Of a DNA stretch of 64,000 bases, positions 1-7,089 are shown piece by piece (within the stretch, counting starts at the first letter, position 1; each line of letters starts with the position of its first letter). A program made the position numbers and the translations under genes. Source of the stretch: Neobacillus rhizophilus. Lineage in GTDB: Bacteria; Bacillota; Bacilli; Bacillales; Cytobacillaceae. The DNA lies in contig NZ_JAGYPF010000004.1 in the NCBI RefSeq assembly GCF_018343535.1, forward strand, positions 269,666 to 333,665, given 5' to 3'. The notes under the pieces are model-generated. The model saw only the letters and a program-made list of their open reading frames with translations, was not told the origin of the DNA and ran no database searches.

Positions 1-1
1 T

Positions 2-547
2 TGTGCTGCAGGAGCGAATCCTGATCCTGTCAGAGCTGTAAAAAGTTCGCTTTTCGAGCTCGCTGGAATGATGGTTCGGCATGACAAAATATTGGAGGAA
101 GACCGGCAGAAATATGAACAAATGCTGAAGGATCCATATGCAGTCCGTTTGATGCCGGACCATGGCTTGCTCTACGGTCTGAAGGAAGCAGAGAACCGGC
201 TCGACTTTTTATTGGATGACAATCGTCCATTACGAACGTTTGCTGAGGAATTTAAACAGCCTCCTGCGAATACCGATTTGAAGGATGACCTGCAGGATAT
301 TCTTCAGCGGTTCCAAGAACTGCACCTCGAGGTTATTGTGGTGGACCAAACAACACCGATCACCAAACGGAATGGATTATACTGTGTAAAGGTATTGATT
401 CCTGGCATGCTGCCGATGACATTCGGACATCACCTGACCCGTGTCAAAGGACTGGAAAGGGTTCTCCAAGTGCCAGTGAAACTTGGATACGCCAAACAGC
501 CGTTGGCGTATGAACAGCTAAATCCAGATCCGCATCCATTCCCATAA
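2..547 (+). CDS. YcaO-type cyclodehydratase, C-terminal part (5' end outside window)
   Basis: The frame is open from base 2, so the gene begins before the window; the visible 181 residues are the end of a YcaO protein. It shows the family's AAGANPDPVRAV-type helix, a GMLPMTFGHHLTRVKG-like stretch and a terminal Pro-rich tail ending P-H-P-F-P. In YcaO enzymes that PxPxP tail lies at the ATP-dependent active site that cyclises Cys/Ser/Thr to azolines. It sits 22 bp upstream of a SagB-type dehydrogenase, the usual TOMM gene order, so a role in azoline formation on a peptide precursor is inferred. The internal ATG at 68 is not the start, because family sequence continues upstream. Confidence 0.85.
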   Translation, partial: CAAGANPDPVRAVKSSLFELAGMMVRHDKILEEDRQKYEQMLKDPYAVRLMPDHGLLYGLKEAENRLDFLLDDNRPLRTFAEEFKQPPANTDLKDDLQDILQRFQELHLEVIVVDQTTPITKRNGLYCVKVLIPGMLPMTFGHHLTRVKGLERVLQVPVKLGYAKQPLAYEQLNPDPHPFP

Positions 548-569
548 TGGAAAGGAAGGAGGTTTACTC

Positions 570-2150
570 TTGAAACTGGAGACATTTCTGCACCACCTTC
601 ACTTTGATCCGGAAAAAATCGCTCCGCCAGATTGGCAAGTCGATTGGGACGATGCGCCGCTTCCCTATAAACTATACCGCGGAATACCCGAGATTCCATT
701 AACCGGTGAAGTACCGTTAACGCTTGAGCAGCGAGATGCCCATGCAGAGCAAGGACTAGAGGAGCTCGGGTCTTTCTTATGGTATGTATACGGTCTAACG
801 CATTACGCACAATCCGCTTACCTTGAAGATCCCGAGGATATAACTACTGTAAACTATCTTCAGTTATTACGAAAATTTGTTCCTTCTGGCGGGGCATTGT
901 ATCCCAATGAATTATATGTGTATGCAAAGATAAAGGACGTACCAACGGGAATTTACCATTACGATGTAGCCCATCACAGCCTTCGCTTGCTCCGAGAAGG
1001 AAATTATGATTCCTATTTGTCCAGGAGCCTTGGGAATTGTGATGTTTCTGATTGTTTCTGCACGGTTTTTGTCTCGACGGTTTTTTGGAAAAATTTTTAC
1101 AAATATAATAATTTTTCCTACCGTCTACAAGGTTTAGATACTGGTGTGGTCATTGGGCAAACATTAGAAGTGGCAGATCGGATGGGATTCTCGTCAATGG
1201 TATGCTACCAATTTCTTGATCGCTCTATTAATCATTTACTTGGACTAACCGAACAGGACGAAAGTGTCTATGCGGTGATCCCTTTATCTATCAATCCATT
1301 TATCCAGTGTGATGACCACGTTTATACGGAGGAGATTGTTTCTGCCGCTGAATTGTCCCAGGAAGTGCCGTTGCTGAAAACGGAAACCTATAACCGTTCA
1401 AAGAGAGTCCTTGATTACCCGCTACTCAGAGAGATGAACGGGGCATCGATGTTTGAAACAACCCAGTCATTTGTGAAGATAAAGAAGGGTGATCGTGTTC
1501 AAAGGTCATATGGTACGGAATTGATCATGCTACCATATACGGAGTCCTTTTCGTACGATCTTGTTTCTGTTTGTAGAGAGAGGCATTCTCCTGATGTTGA
1601 TTTTATGATGGGGAAAGTCAGTCAAACTCAACTAGCCACCTTGTTGAAGGAGGTTTTTTCCAGACCTTACCAGAATGATCTTGACGGCACAGATGGAAAA
1701 ACGGGGACTCGTGTTTCGTTGTACGGCTTTTTTTATAACGTGGAGGGTGTTTCAGATGGTGCTTACACCTATGAGAAAGGCGCTCATGCACTGAGTAGAA
1801 TTAGAAACGGGGATTTCCGTGAGATATTACAAAATGGTTTAACCATGCCCAATGTCAATCTGTTTCAAGTTCCGCTCTGCCTGCATTTGGTTGGAGACAA
1901 GGAACATCTTAAAGAAAAACTGGGCTATAGAGGATACAGAATTCAACAAATGGAAGCGGGAATCCTCTTGCAACGGCTGCTTTTGATCTCATGTGCCTTA
2001 GGGTTAGGGGGACACCCTTTATTAGGTTTTGATGCGAAGCAATGTGATGAACTTTATCGAGCCGAAGCGAAACAAATAACGAGCCTCATCCAAATCCCTG
2101 TGGGGCCGTACCGTTCGCGTGCATGGTTAAAAGGAAGTTTAAAAAGTTAG
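570..2150 (+). CDS. SagB-type azoline dehydrogenase with two nitroreductase-like domains
   Basis: This 526-residue protein starts at TTG 570 behind GGAAGGAGG (554-562). The N-terminal half (about 90-260) carries the SagB hallmark FVPSGGALYPNELYVY and a TGVVIGQTLEVADRMG segment; the C-terminal half (about 350-520) repeats the fold, with ISCALGLGGHPLLGFD and IPVGPYR near the end. SagB/McbC proteins are FMN-dependent enzymes that oxidise azolines to azoles. The doubled architecture matches the long dehydrogenases of Bacillus heterocycloanthracin-type clusters rather than the single-domain SagB. It is co-transcribed with the YcaO gene and followed by a strong terminator. Confidence 0.85.
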   Translation: MKLETFLHHLHFDPEKIAPPDWQVDWDDAPLPYKLYRGIPEIPLTGEVPLTLEQRDAHAEQGLEELGSFLWYVYGLTHYAQSAYLEDPEDITTVNYLQLLRKFVPSGGALYPNELYVYAKIKDVPTGIYHYDVAHHSLRLLREGNYDSYLSRSLGNCDVSDCFCTVFVSTVFWKNFYKYNNFSYRLQGLDTGVVIGQTLEVADRMGFSSMVCYQFLDRSINHLLGLTEQDESVYAVIPLSINPFIQCDDHVYTEEIVSAAELSQEVPLLKTETYNRSKRVLDYPLLREMNGASMFETTQSFVKIKKGDRVQRSYGTELIMLPYTESFSYDLVSVCRERHSPDVDFMMGKVSQTQLATLLKEVFSRPYQNDLDGTDGKTGTRVSLYGFFYNVEGVSDGAYTYEKGAHALSRIRNGDFREILQNGLTMPNVNLFQVPLCLHLVGDKEHLKEKLGYRGYRIQQMEAGILLQRLLLISCALGLGGHPLLGFDAKQCDELYRAEAKQITSLIQIPVGPYRSRAWLKGSLKS

Positions 2151-2182
2151 ACCTGTTTACCTTGTATATCTAATATCAGGTG

Positions 2183-2219
2183 CCCTAGTCCAAGGTTAGT
2201 TAAAGGACTAGGGTTTTTT
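2183..2219 (+). terminator. Rho-independent terminator of the TOMM enzyme operon
   Basis: A 9-bp perfect stem (CCCTAGTCC/GGACTAGGG, 2183-2191 and 2205-2213) is followed by six T. Confidence 0.9.
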
Positions 2220-2398
2220 GTTATTTAAACTATCCATTAATGAACAATCTTTGGCGAATTAGAAAAAATATGGGCAAGTACACAAATAGGTATATAACCC
2301 CCCAGGACATTTCCAGGGGTTTTTATAGTTGTTAGCCCATACAAATTTTCTCCATTTACATAGTCTGTATTGACAGTTCGAAAGGAAGTATCAAATAC

Positions 2399-2488
2399 GT
2401 GGTAGGTAACAGCAGTGGATTTGCATTAATCGTTGTTTTGTTTATCCTGCTAATTATTATTTGTGCTTCTTTTTGTGGTGTCTGGTAA
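2399..2488 (+). CDS. YjcZ-family sporulation miniprotein (29 aa)
   Basis: A GTG start lies 10 nt after AAAGGAAG (2381-2388). The product is a short polar head followed by the YjcZ-family transmembrane segment [16 protein letters not shown] and a Cys/Trp tail. YjcZ proteins are tiny membrane-anchored sporulation proteins of Bacillus, mostly of unknown function. First of five family members here; the next begins 36 bp downstream on the same strand. The GTG start is the weakest part of the call. Confidence 0.7.
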   Translation: MVGNSSGFALIVVLFILLIIICASFCGVW

Positions 2489-2524
2489 AAAAATTTGAAT
2501 GCTTTAAAGAAAGGGTGATTATTG

Positions 2525-2698
2525 ATGGATGGATTAGGTGCTTATGGCTACGGAGGTTGCGGATGCGGCGGTTATGGCTACGGAGGTTGTGGATGCGTCA
2601 GTTATGGTTACGGAGGTTTCGGTTGCGGAAACACGTTTGTTTTAATCGTTGTATTATTTATCCTGTTAATTATTGTTGGATGTGCCTGTTACTATTAA
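2525..2698 (+). CDS. YjcZ-family protein with a Gly/Tyr/Cys-rich head (57 aa)
   Basis: ATG 2525 follows AAAGGGTGATT. The head is a repeat of YGYGG(C/F)GCG units and the C-terminus is [17 protein letters not shown], the conserved YjcZ hydrophobic helix, ending CACYY. The four Cys in the head are unusual for this family and recall the Cys-rich TOMM precursor 2.2 kb downstream, but nothing shows that this protein is a modification substrate. A terminator follows within 10 bp. Confidence 0.85.
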   Translation: MDGLGAYGYGGCGCGGYGYGGCGCVSYGYGGFGCGNTFVLIVVLFILLIIVGCACYY

Positions 2699-2707
2699 GG
2701 TTTGATC

Positions 2708-2733
2708 AAGGTCCTTTAAAGGGCCTTTTTTTT
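2708..2733 (+). terminator. Terminator after the plus-strand YjcZ pair
   Basis: AAGGTCC/GGGCCTT arms around a short AT loop, followed by a run of T to 2733. Confidence 0.75.
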
Positions 2734-3310
2734 ATGAAGAATCATTTATATTATTGTCTGGCAGATGTAACAGCGAAATTTTAAGGGAACTCTTCTTTTG
2801 ATTTTTATAAAAAGCCCATACATAAAAGACTTTTAGGCATACTCTATTGTAGGCCATATCTAATAAACATAATATCTCCTGAAGAAGACGGTGTCGGATA
2901 CCATCTTCTTCGTACATATTTTTATGGGTTACACTACATTATTATTTCAAACGTTGTCTTATAGGTTAGTTTGTATTATTTTATTGGAAAACTTGGCTAC
3001 TTGTTCATAGTGGAAAAGCCCTTTTTTTATATGGGGAAAAGTAACGGACTGGATAGACAATCTGAGTGCCTATCTCCATTAAAAGTTCCCTAATGAAAAA
3101 AACACTTAAGGGAGAAATTGTACTTAGTAGAAATGTTGGAGGTATTTGGAGAACTTCCAGATCTTAATACAGTAAAGAAACGTTTGCGATAAACGCAAAC
3201 GTTCCTTAAGTGGTGTATATGGTATGGTGCTTTTGGCTGCGGCTAGTAATATTATATGCAACTAGAATAAATGAGAGTGGACAAGCGTTGAATTTACAAA
3301 AGATTATTTT
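2734..3310. other. Gap with degraded miniprotein remnants and one hairpin
   Basis: No convincing gene is seen in this 577-bp stretch. Two things stand out: an 18-residue open stretch from ATG 3132 reading MLEVFGELPDL and ending TAA in the 3179-3203 hairpin, without a start signal; and a WYGAFGCG-stop fragment near 3215 that resembles a decayed YjcZ head. Confidence 0.4.
3179..3203 (-). terminator. Perfect hairpin, possible minus-strand terminator
   Basis: AACGTTTGCG/CGCAAACGTT form a perfect 10-bp stem with a 5-nt loop. Read on the minus strand it is followed by TTTCTTT. It lies 108 bp beyond the stop of the Ile-Glu/Arg repeat gene and could end that transcript. Confidence 0.5.
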
Positions 3311-3481
3311 TTACAAGAAGAATCCGCCTCTTCTTCTTCTTCTCTCGATTTCAATTGCGATTCGTCTTCTTCTCTCTATTTCGATTTCAATTTCAATTAT
3401 TCTTCTTCTTCTTTCAATTTCAATTTCAATTTCAATGGGAACGAATCGTCTTCTTCTAAAGCCGTCTGGAAAGGGAAACAT
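3311..3481 (-). CDS. Ile-Glu/tetra-Arg repeat miniprotein (56 aa), unknown function
   Basis: ATG at 3481 (minus strand) lies 8 nt after a perfect GGAGG (3490-3494), and the frame runs 56 codons to TAA. After MFPFPDGF the protein alternates arginine blocks and Ile-Glu runs: RRRR, FVP, IEIEIEIE, RRRR, I(IE)4, RRRR, IAIEIE, RRRRR, GGFFL. Strict I-E alternation would give a beta-strand with one acidic and one hydrophobic face, and the Arg blocks would supply charge-matched turns or salt bridges. I recognise no family. It lies among YjcZ sporulation genes, so a spore-structural role is a guess. The pyrimidine-rich opposite strand yields a longer spurious ORF. Confidence 0.75.
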   Translation of the reverse strand: MFPFPDGFRRRRFVPIEIEIEIERRRRIIEIEIEIERRRRIAIEIERRRRRGGFFL

Positions 3482-3574
3482 GCATAAAACCTCCTTTCCT
3501 ATATATTAATATCGGGTAAAAGGACAGATTAATCTAACCCAACCTGTCCTTCACCAATTAGGAGCGCCACTAAA

Positions 3575-3685
3575 TTAATAGCCGCTCATAAAGGAAGCTC
3601 CTACGATGATAAGGAGAACAAACAAAACCACAATTAATGCAGCAACATTGTTTTTGCGTTCTCTGCGTTCTCTGCGTTCTTCCAT
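3575..3685 (-). CDS. YjcZ-family protein with an Arg/Glu head (36 aa)
   Basis: ATG 3685 (minus) sits behind AGGAGGTGT (3692-3699). The head MEERRERRERKNN is charged and contains ERR repeats; the tail VAALIVVLFVLLIIVGASF is the YjcZ transmembrane helix. The Arg/Glu head resembles the composition of the neighbouring repeat protein at 3311-3481, which hints that the two proteins may be related or work at the same site. Confidence 0.85.
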   Translation of the reverse strand: MEERRERRERKNNVAALIVVLFVLLIIVGASFMSGY

Positions 3686-3738
3686 GTATAACACCTCCTA
3701 TCTGAAAAGTTTATATTCATCGGATTCTATCGTTGGGA

Positions 3739-3825
3739 TTAATAAGCAAAGCTAGTTAGAACGATAATTAACAGAACAAACAAAACTACGATTAAGACAA
3801 AGCTGCTGCCGCCGTATCCATACAT
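3739..3825 (-). CDS. YjcZ-family sporulation protein (28 aa)
   Basis: Product is [28 protein letters not shown]: a classic minimal YjcZ protein. ATG 3825 follows a GGTGGTGAGG-type site. Nearly identical to the next gene (3870-3956), so the two are a recent tandem duplication. Confidence 0.88.
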   Translation of the reverse strand: MYGYGGSSFVLIVVLFVLLIIVLTSFAY

Positions 3826-3869
3826 GTGCCTCACCACCCTTTGTTGGTTTTTATACGAAAATCAATCAA

Positions 3870-3956
3870 TCAATAAACAAGGCTAGTTAGAACGATGATA
3901 AGCAGAATAAATAGTACTACGATTAACACAAAGCTATTGCCGCCGTATCCATACAT
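3870..3956 (-). CDS. YjcZ-family sporulation protein (28 aa), tandem duplicate
   Basis: Product is [28 protein letters not shown]. It has the same length, start context (GGTGGTGAGGGTT) and organisation as the gene at 3739-3825, differing at a handful of residues. It is probably the first gene of a minus-strand run that ends with the Ile-Glu/Arg gene. Confidence 0.88.
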   Translation of the reverse strand: MYGYGGNSFVLIVVLFILLIIVLTSLVY

Positions 3957-4094
3957 AACCCTCACCACCCTTTTTTAATAGGAGGAAAGAAACTTTCCTC
4001 TATGTATATATATTTATTTGGACAAGGATTGCGTGGACAAGCATCACGGTATTCTGAAATAATTATTTTTTTTAAAATTTTCCCCTGAAAATAT

Positions 4095-4128
4095 AAAAAA
4101 GAGGCGTCTGCAATTCGTGCAAACGCCT
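4095..4128 (-). terminator. Minus-strand terminator-like hairpin
   Basis: An 11-bp stem with one G-U pair (4102-4112 with 4118-4128) is followed on the minus strand by TCTTTTTT. No minus-strand gene is evident immediately upstream of it, so it may be a relic. Confidence 0.5.
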
Positions 4129-4146
4129 TAAAGGAGGTTTTAATAT

Positions 4147-4188
4147 ATGGTTGACGGAGGTAATAATAACATATTCATTCATTGCTAA
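4147..4188 (+). CDS. Possible 13-residue peptide (MVDGGNNNIFIHC)
   Basis: A strong AAAGGAGG lies 8-10 nt before ATG 4147, and the frame closes after 13 codons. The translation signal is as good as those of the neighbouring miniprotein genes, but the peptide matches nothing I know. It may be the truncated start of a former YjcZ-like gene. Confidence 0.3.
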   Translation: MVDGGNNNIFIHC

Positions 4189-4343
4189 AGTGTGTGGACA
4201 AGCGTATAAAAAAGAAAAAACTTTTTTAGAATAATATACAGCATATGCTTGAAATCAAAATGTAAATATTCTGTCACTATAATATCGTTGAGGTTATGAA
4301 TTGATAAGTATAAACTTTAATTACTATTTGAGGAGTGATTAAA

Positions 4344-4652
4344 GTGAAAACAGTTTCAGTAAATGAGTTAAAGTTTAAGAAAAATTTAACGATGATTGAG
4401 CAATTTTCAATACAAGATTTCCTATTTAGATATATTAGACAAACCGCAGAAGAAATTGATGATATTCTAAAACTTGAGTATTCAGAGAATGTCTTTGCTA
4501 AGATGGAGGCAAAGCTGGAACCAGTAATACTTATTAATGGGGATGAACAATTCAGATATGTGACAATAACTGAAGATAATCAAATTGTAATAGGTGTTTT
4601 AGATTCCAATAAAGAGTTAAAGCATAGTATCATTTTTCTAGATGAAGTTTAA
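4344..4652 (+). CDS. Hypothetical protein, 102 aa
   Basis: Start chosen at GTG 4344, because GAGGAG (4330-4335) lies 8 nt upstream and overlaps the earlier GTG at 4335. The protein is acidic and mixed alpha/beta, beginning MKTVSVNELKFKKNL and ending HSIIFLDEV. No family is recognised and it has no signal peptide or membrane segment. It stands alone between the miniprotein nest and the TOMM precursor. Confidence 0.65.
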   Translation: MKTVSVNELKFKKNLTMIEQFSIQDFLFRYIRQTAEEIDDILKLEYSENVFAKMEAKLEPVILINGDEQFRYVTITEDNQIVIGVLDSNKELKHSIIFLDEV

Positions 4653-4909
4653 TAGTTAGCATTTATGAGGAAATATAAACAACTGTTTTACATACATAAC
4701 AAATCTTTTAATCTAGGTAATACTATTTTTAGACTTTTTTGAGAACATTTTATAAATCTTCAACGAAAAATAGGCTCTTTATTTAGTGACAGCGACCTAT
4801 AAGAAATCATAAATTGTTGAAGAGAGTACACGGCGTGTTTAGTGTTTTATCTTACACATTCATCTCTCTATTCAGGTTTAACCTGATGAAATACAAAGGG
4901 GAGGAAAAA

Positions 4910-5275
4910 ATGCATAATTTTCAAAATGAGCTGCAAGGGTTAGGCATCGATCCTTATCAAGCTGGTGAGTTAGTTGCGATGGATCCACAGAGCCTGGATC
5001 CGCGCCTGCATGGCGGCATGGGTTGTGGTGGCGGTATGCGCTGTGGCGGTGGCATGGGTTGTGGCGGCATGCGATGCGGAGGGGGCTTTAGGTGCGGAGG
5101 CTTTCGTTGTGGCGGTTTCCGTTGTGGTGGTTTTAGCTGCATTGGTTTTAGCTGTTTCGGTATTGGGTTTTCGTGTGGCGGATGTGGTGGTTGTGGTGGT
5201 TGTGGCGGCTACTATGATGGCTACTATAATGGCTACTATAACTGCTATAACTGTGTCAGCGTTGTGGTTGTATAA
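4910..5275 (+). CDS. Heterocycloanthracin/sonorensin-type TOMM precursor peptide (121 aa)
   Basis: ATG 4910 follows AAAGGGGAGG. A 36-residue leader (MHNFQNELQGLGIDPY..., ending PQSLDPRLHGG) carries no Cys. The core holds 15 Cys in GCGGGMRCGG-, FRCGG- and GGCGGCGG-type units with dominant Cys-x-x(-x-x) spacing, then a YYDGYYNGYY tail and CVSVVVV. Leader style and repeated Cys-x-x core match the Bacillus heterocycloanthracin/sonorensin family, whose Cys are cyclised to thiazol(in)es by YcaO plus SagB enzymes. Those enzymes are the first two genes of the window, and separation of precursor and enzyme genes is known in this family. Linking them functionally is inference, but a strong one. Confidence 0.85.
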   Translation: MHNFQNELQGLGIDPYQAGELVAMDPQSLDPRLHGGMGCGGGMRCGGGMGCGGMRCGGGFRCGGFRCGGFRCGGFSCIGFSCFGIGFSCGGCGGCGGCGGYYDGYYNGYYNCYNCVSVVVV

Positions 5276-5321
5276 ACTTATTCAAGTAACGGCATTTTGT
5301 AAAATAAACAAATAAAATAAT

Positions 5322-5356
5322 AAAGGGACAGTACTGTTATTCGTACTGTCCCTTTT
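5322..5356 (+). terminator. Terminator of the TOMM precursor gene
   Basis: AAAGGGACAGTAC/GTACTGTCCCTTT form a 13-bp perfect stem with an 8-nt loop, followed by a short T run. Confidence 0.8.
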
Positions 5357-5383
5357 AGATTGAATTTGTATAAATCTTACTGC

Positions 5384-5418
5384 GCGAAGCAAGCATAATT
5401 TGCTTCGCTTTTTTTTTT
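5384..5418 (+). terminator. Second terminator
   Basis: GCGAAGCA/TGCTTCGC stem (5384-5391, 5401-5408) followed by ten T. Confidence 0.85.
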
Positions 5419-5693
5419 CGTGAGACTTAGCCATTAGAGTTTCATTCTTTATTGGATATTTCCTTCTGTTTGGACATCGGTAAAGTTATATTGTGATTAT
5501 TTTTTAGACTCCAGTTGATTTATTGAAAAAAGGGTACAAGTCTAAAGCCTGTCTTATTCGTTTTTCATAGGATAAAGTACAACAACACAAGAGGGACAGA
5601 TGGTAGGGGGGGACATCAGCGGAACGATTGTAGAGGAAGGTATGTGGTCTCAGGAAACTTCCTGAGATATCACAAAATGAAGGGAGAAAAAAT

Positions 5694-7061
5694 ATGGTCC
5701 ATTTAACCGTCTGGATCACCATTGTGACTTTTTTGGTTACCCTCGGACTTATTCTTTGGCGGCCAAAAGGCATCAATGAAGCGATACCTGCCGCAATAGG
5801 TGCGGTTATTGTTGTCCTTAGTGGAAGTGTTTCATTATCAGATCTGGGGATCATTTCAGAAACCATAAGTGGTGCTGCCATTACGATCATGGCAACGATT
5901 GTCATGGCGATTGTATTAGAAAGTTTTGGGTTCTTTAGCTGGATGGCTGAAAAACTCGCAGAAAGAGCAAAGGGGTCAGGAATACGTTTATTCTGGTATG
6001 TCAATCTTTTGTGCTTTCTAATGACACTTTTCTTCAATAACGATGGAAGTATCTTAATCACAACCCCAATCTTAGTCATGTTGCTAAACAACATGGGTTT
6101 AAAAAACCATCAGAAAATTCCGTATTTGCTATCTGGAGCGCTAATTGCGACTGCTTCCAGTGCCCCAATTGGTGTAAGTAACATTGTAAATTTAATTGCG
6201 CTTAAAATCGTCCATATGGATTTGTGGCTGCATACGGCGATGATGTTTGTACCTGCAACGCTAGGATTACTGCTGCTGACTTGGTTCTTGTTCCTTCGTT
6301 TTAAGAAAATCTTACCGAAAACCGTTCCTACGAATGTTTCAGGGCTGACAAGTTCAAAGTATCACCCGCTTAAACCAGCTAAAGGTGTTGAACATCCTTC
6401 AGAAAAAGCCCGTTCAAGATTTATGCGTAATGTTTTGCTGTTCGTGTTTGCTGTCCGTTGCAGCCTGTTTGTTGCTTCATTTTTGGGCATTCCCGTTTCT
6501 CTAATGGCTGTAATCGGTTCGCTTATTCTTTTAGCATGGAGATGGGCATACTTAAAAATCTCCCCAGCCGATATGCTGAAGAAAACGCCGTGGTATATTA
6601 TCGTTTTCGCCTTTTGTATGTATACCATCATTTACGGTCTCAATAACATCGGATTGACAGACTGGCTGATTGGTTTCATGGAACCGATAGTTTCTGGAAG
6701 CCTGCTCCACGCGAGTGTCATGATGGGCGTGCTCCTATCCGTTCTCTCCAATATTTTTAATAATCACCCAGCCCTCATGGTTGGAACACTTACCTTAACC
6801 CATATGGATCTTAGTTTGCTCGAATTGAAAATTGCCTACTTGGCGAACGTGATTGGCAGCGATATGGGCTCGTTGCTGCTTCCGATGGGAACCCTTGCTA
6901 CATTGATGTGGATGCATATCGTAAGGAAAGGAAAAGTAATGATCAGTTGGTGGGAGTATATCAAAATTACGGTTGTCGTCATACCACCTGCAACTCTGTT
7001 TACCCTAGTCGTTTTATATTATTGGGTTTCTTGGCTTTTTGGCGGCGCTCTTTCGCATTAA
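5694..7061 (+). CDS. ArsB-type arsenical/anion efflux permease
   Basis: A 455-residue, very hydrophobic protein with about 11-12 predicted membrane segments, starting at ATG 5694 behind AAGGGAG. The NNDGSILITTPI and SSAPIGVSNIVNLIAL stretches are the paired re-entrant signature of the ArsB/NhaD ion-transporter superfamily. It is close in length and style to Bacillus YdfA/ArsB. There is no ArsR or ArsC neighbour, so the arsenite assignment rests on family alone. A CTCAGGAA/TTCCTGAG hairpin (5650-5667) precedes the ribosome binding site. Confidence 0.8.
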   Translation: MVHLTVWITIVTFLVTLGLILWRPKGINEAIPAAIGAVIVVLSGSVSLSDLGIISETISGAAITIMATIVMAIVLESFGFFSWMAEKLAERAKGSGIRLFWYVNLLCFLMTLFFNNDGSILITTPILVMLLNNMGLKNHQKIPYLLSGALIATASSAPIGVSNIVNLIALKIVHMDLWLHTAMMFVPATLGLLLLTWFLFLRFKKILPKTVPTNVSGLTSSKYHPLKPAKGVEHPSEKARSRFMRNVLLFVFAVRCSLFVASFLGIPVSLMAVIGSLILLAWRWAYLKISPADMLKKTPWYIIVFAFCMYTIIYGLNNIGLTDWLIGFMEPIVSGSLLHASVMMGVLLSVLSNIFNNHPALMVGTLTLTHMDLSLLELKIAYLANVIGSDMGSLLLPMGTLATLMWMHIVRKGKVMISWWEYIKITVVVIPPATLFTLVVLYYWVSWLFGGALSH

Positions 7062-7089
7062 GATATTTTAGTGAAAAAGGAGAATTAAG

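Noticed and set aside
2461-2784. 107-codon plus-strand ORF (CLWLRRL repeats)
   Set aside because: Out-of-frame shadow of the YjcZ gene at 2525-2698; it reads through that gene's terminator.
3210-3509. 99-codon plus-strand ORF rich in Leu/Ser/Ile
   Set aside because: It is the complement of the Ile-Glu/Arg repeat gene, lacks a start signal, and runs through the perfect GGAGG of the minus-strand gene.
4974-5315. Val/Ala-rich ORF and its minus-strand Pro-rich counterpart (4957-5142)
   Set aside because: Shadows of the Gly/Cys codon repeats of the TOMM precursor, which has the ribosome binding site and terminator.
5604-5670. 22-codon ORF (MVGGDISGTIVEEG...) before the ArsB-type gene
   Set aside because: The binding site is weak and the frame ends within a hairpin; no other support for translation.
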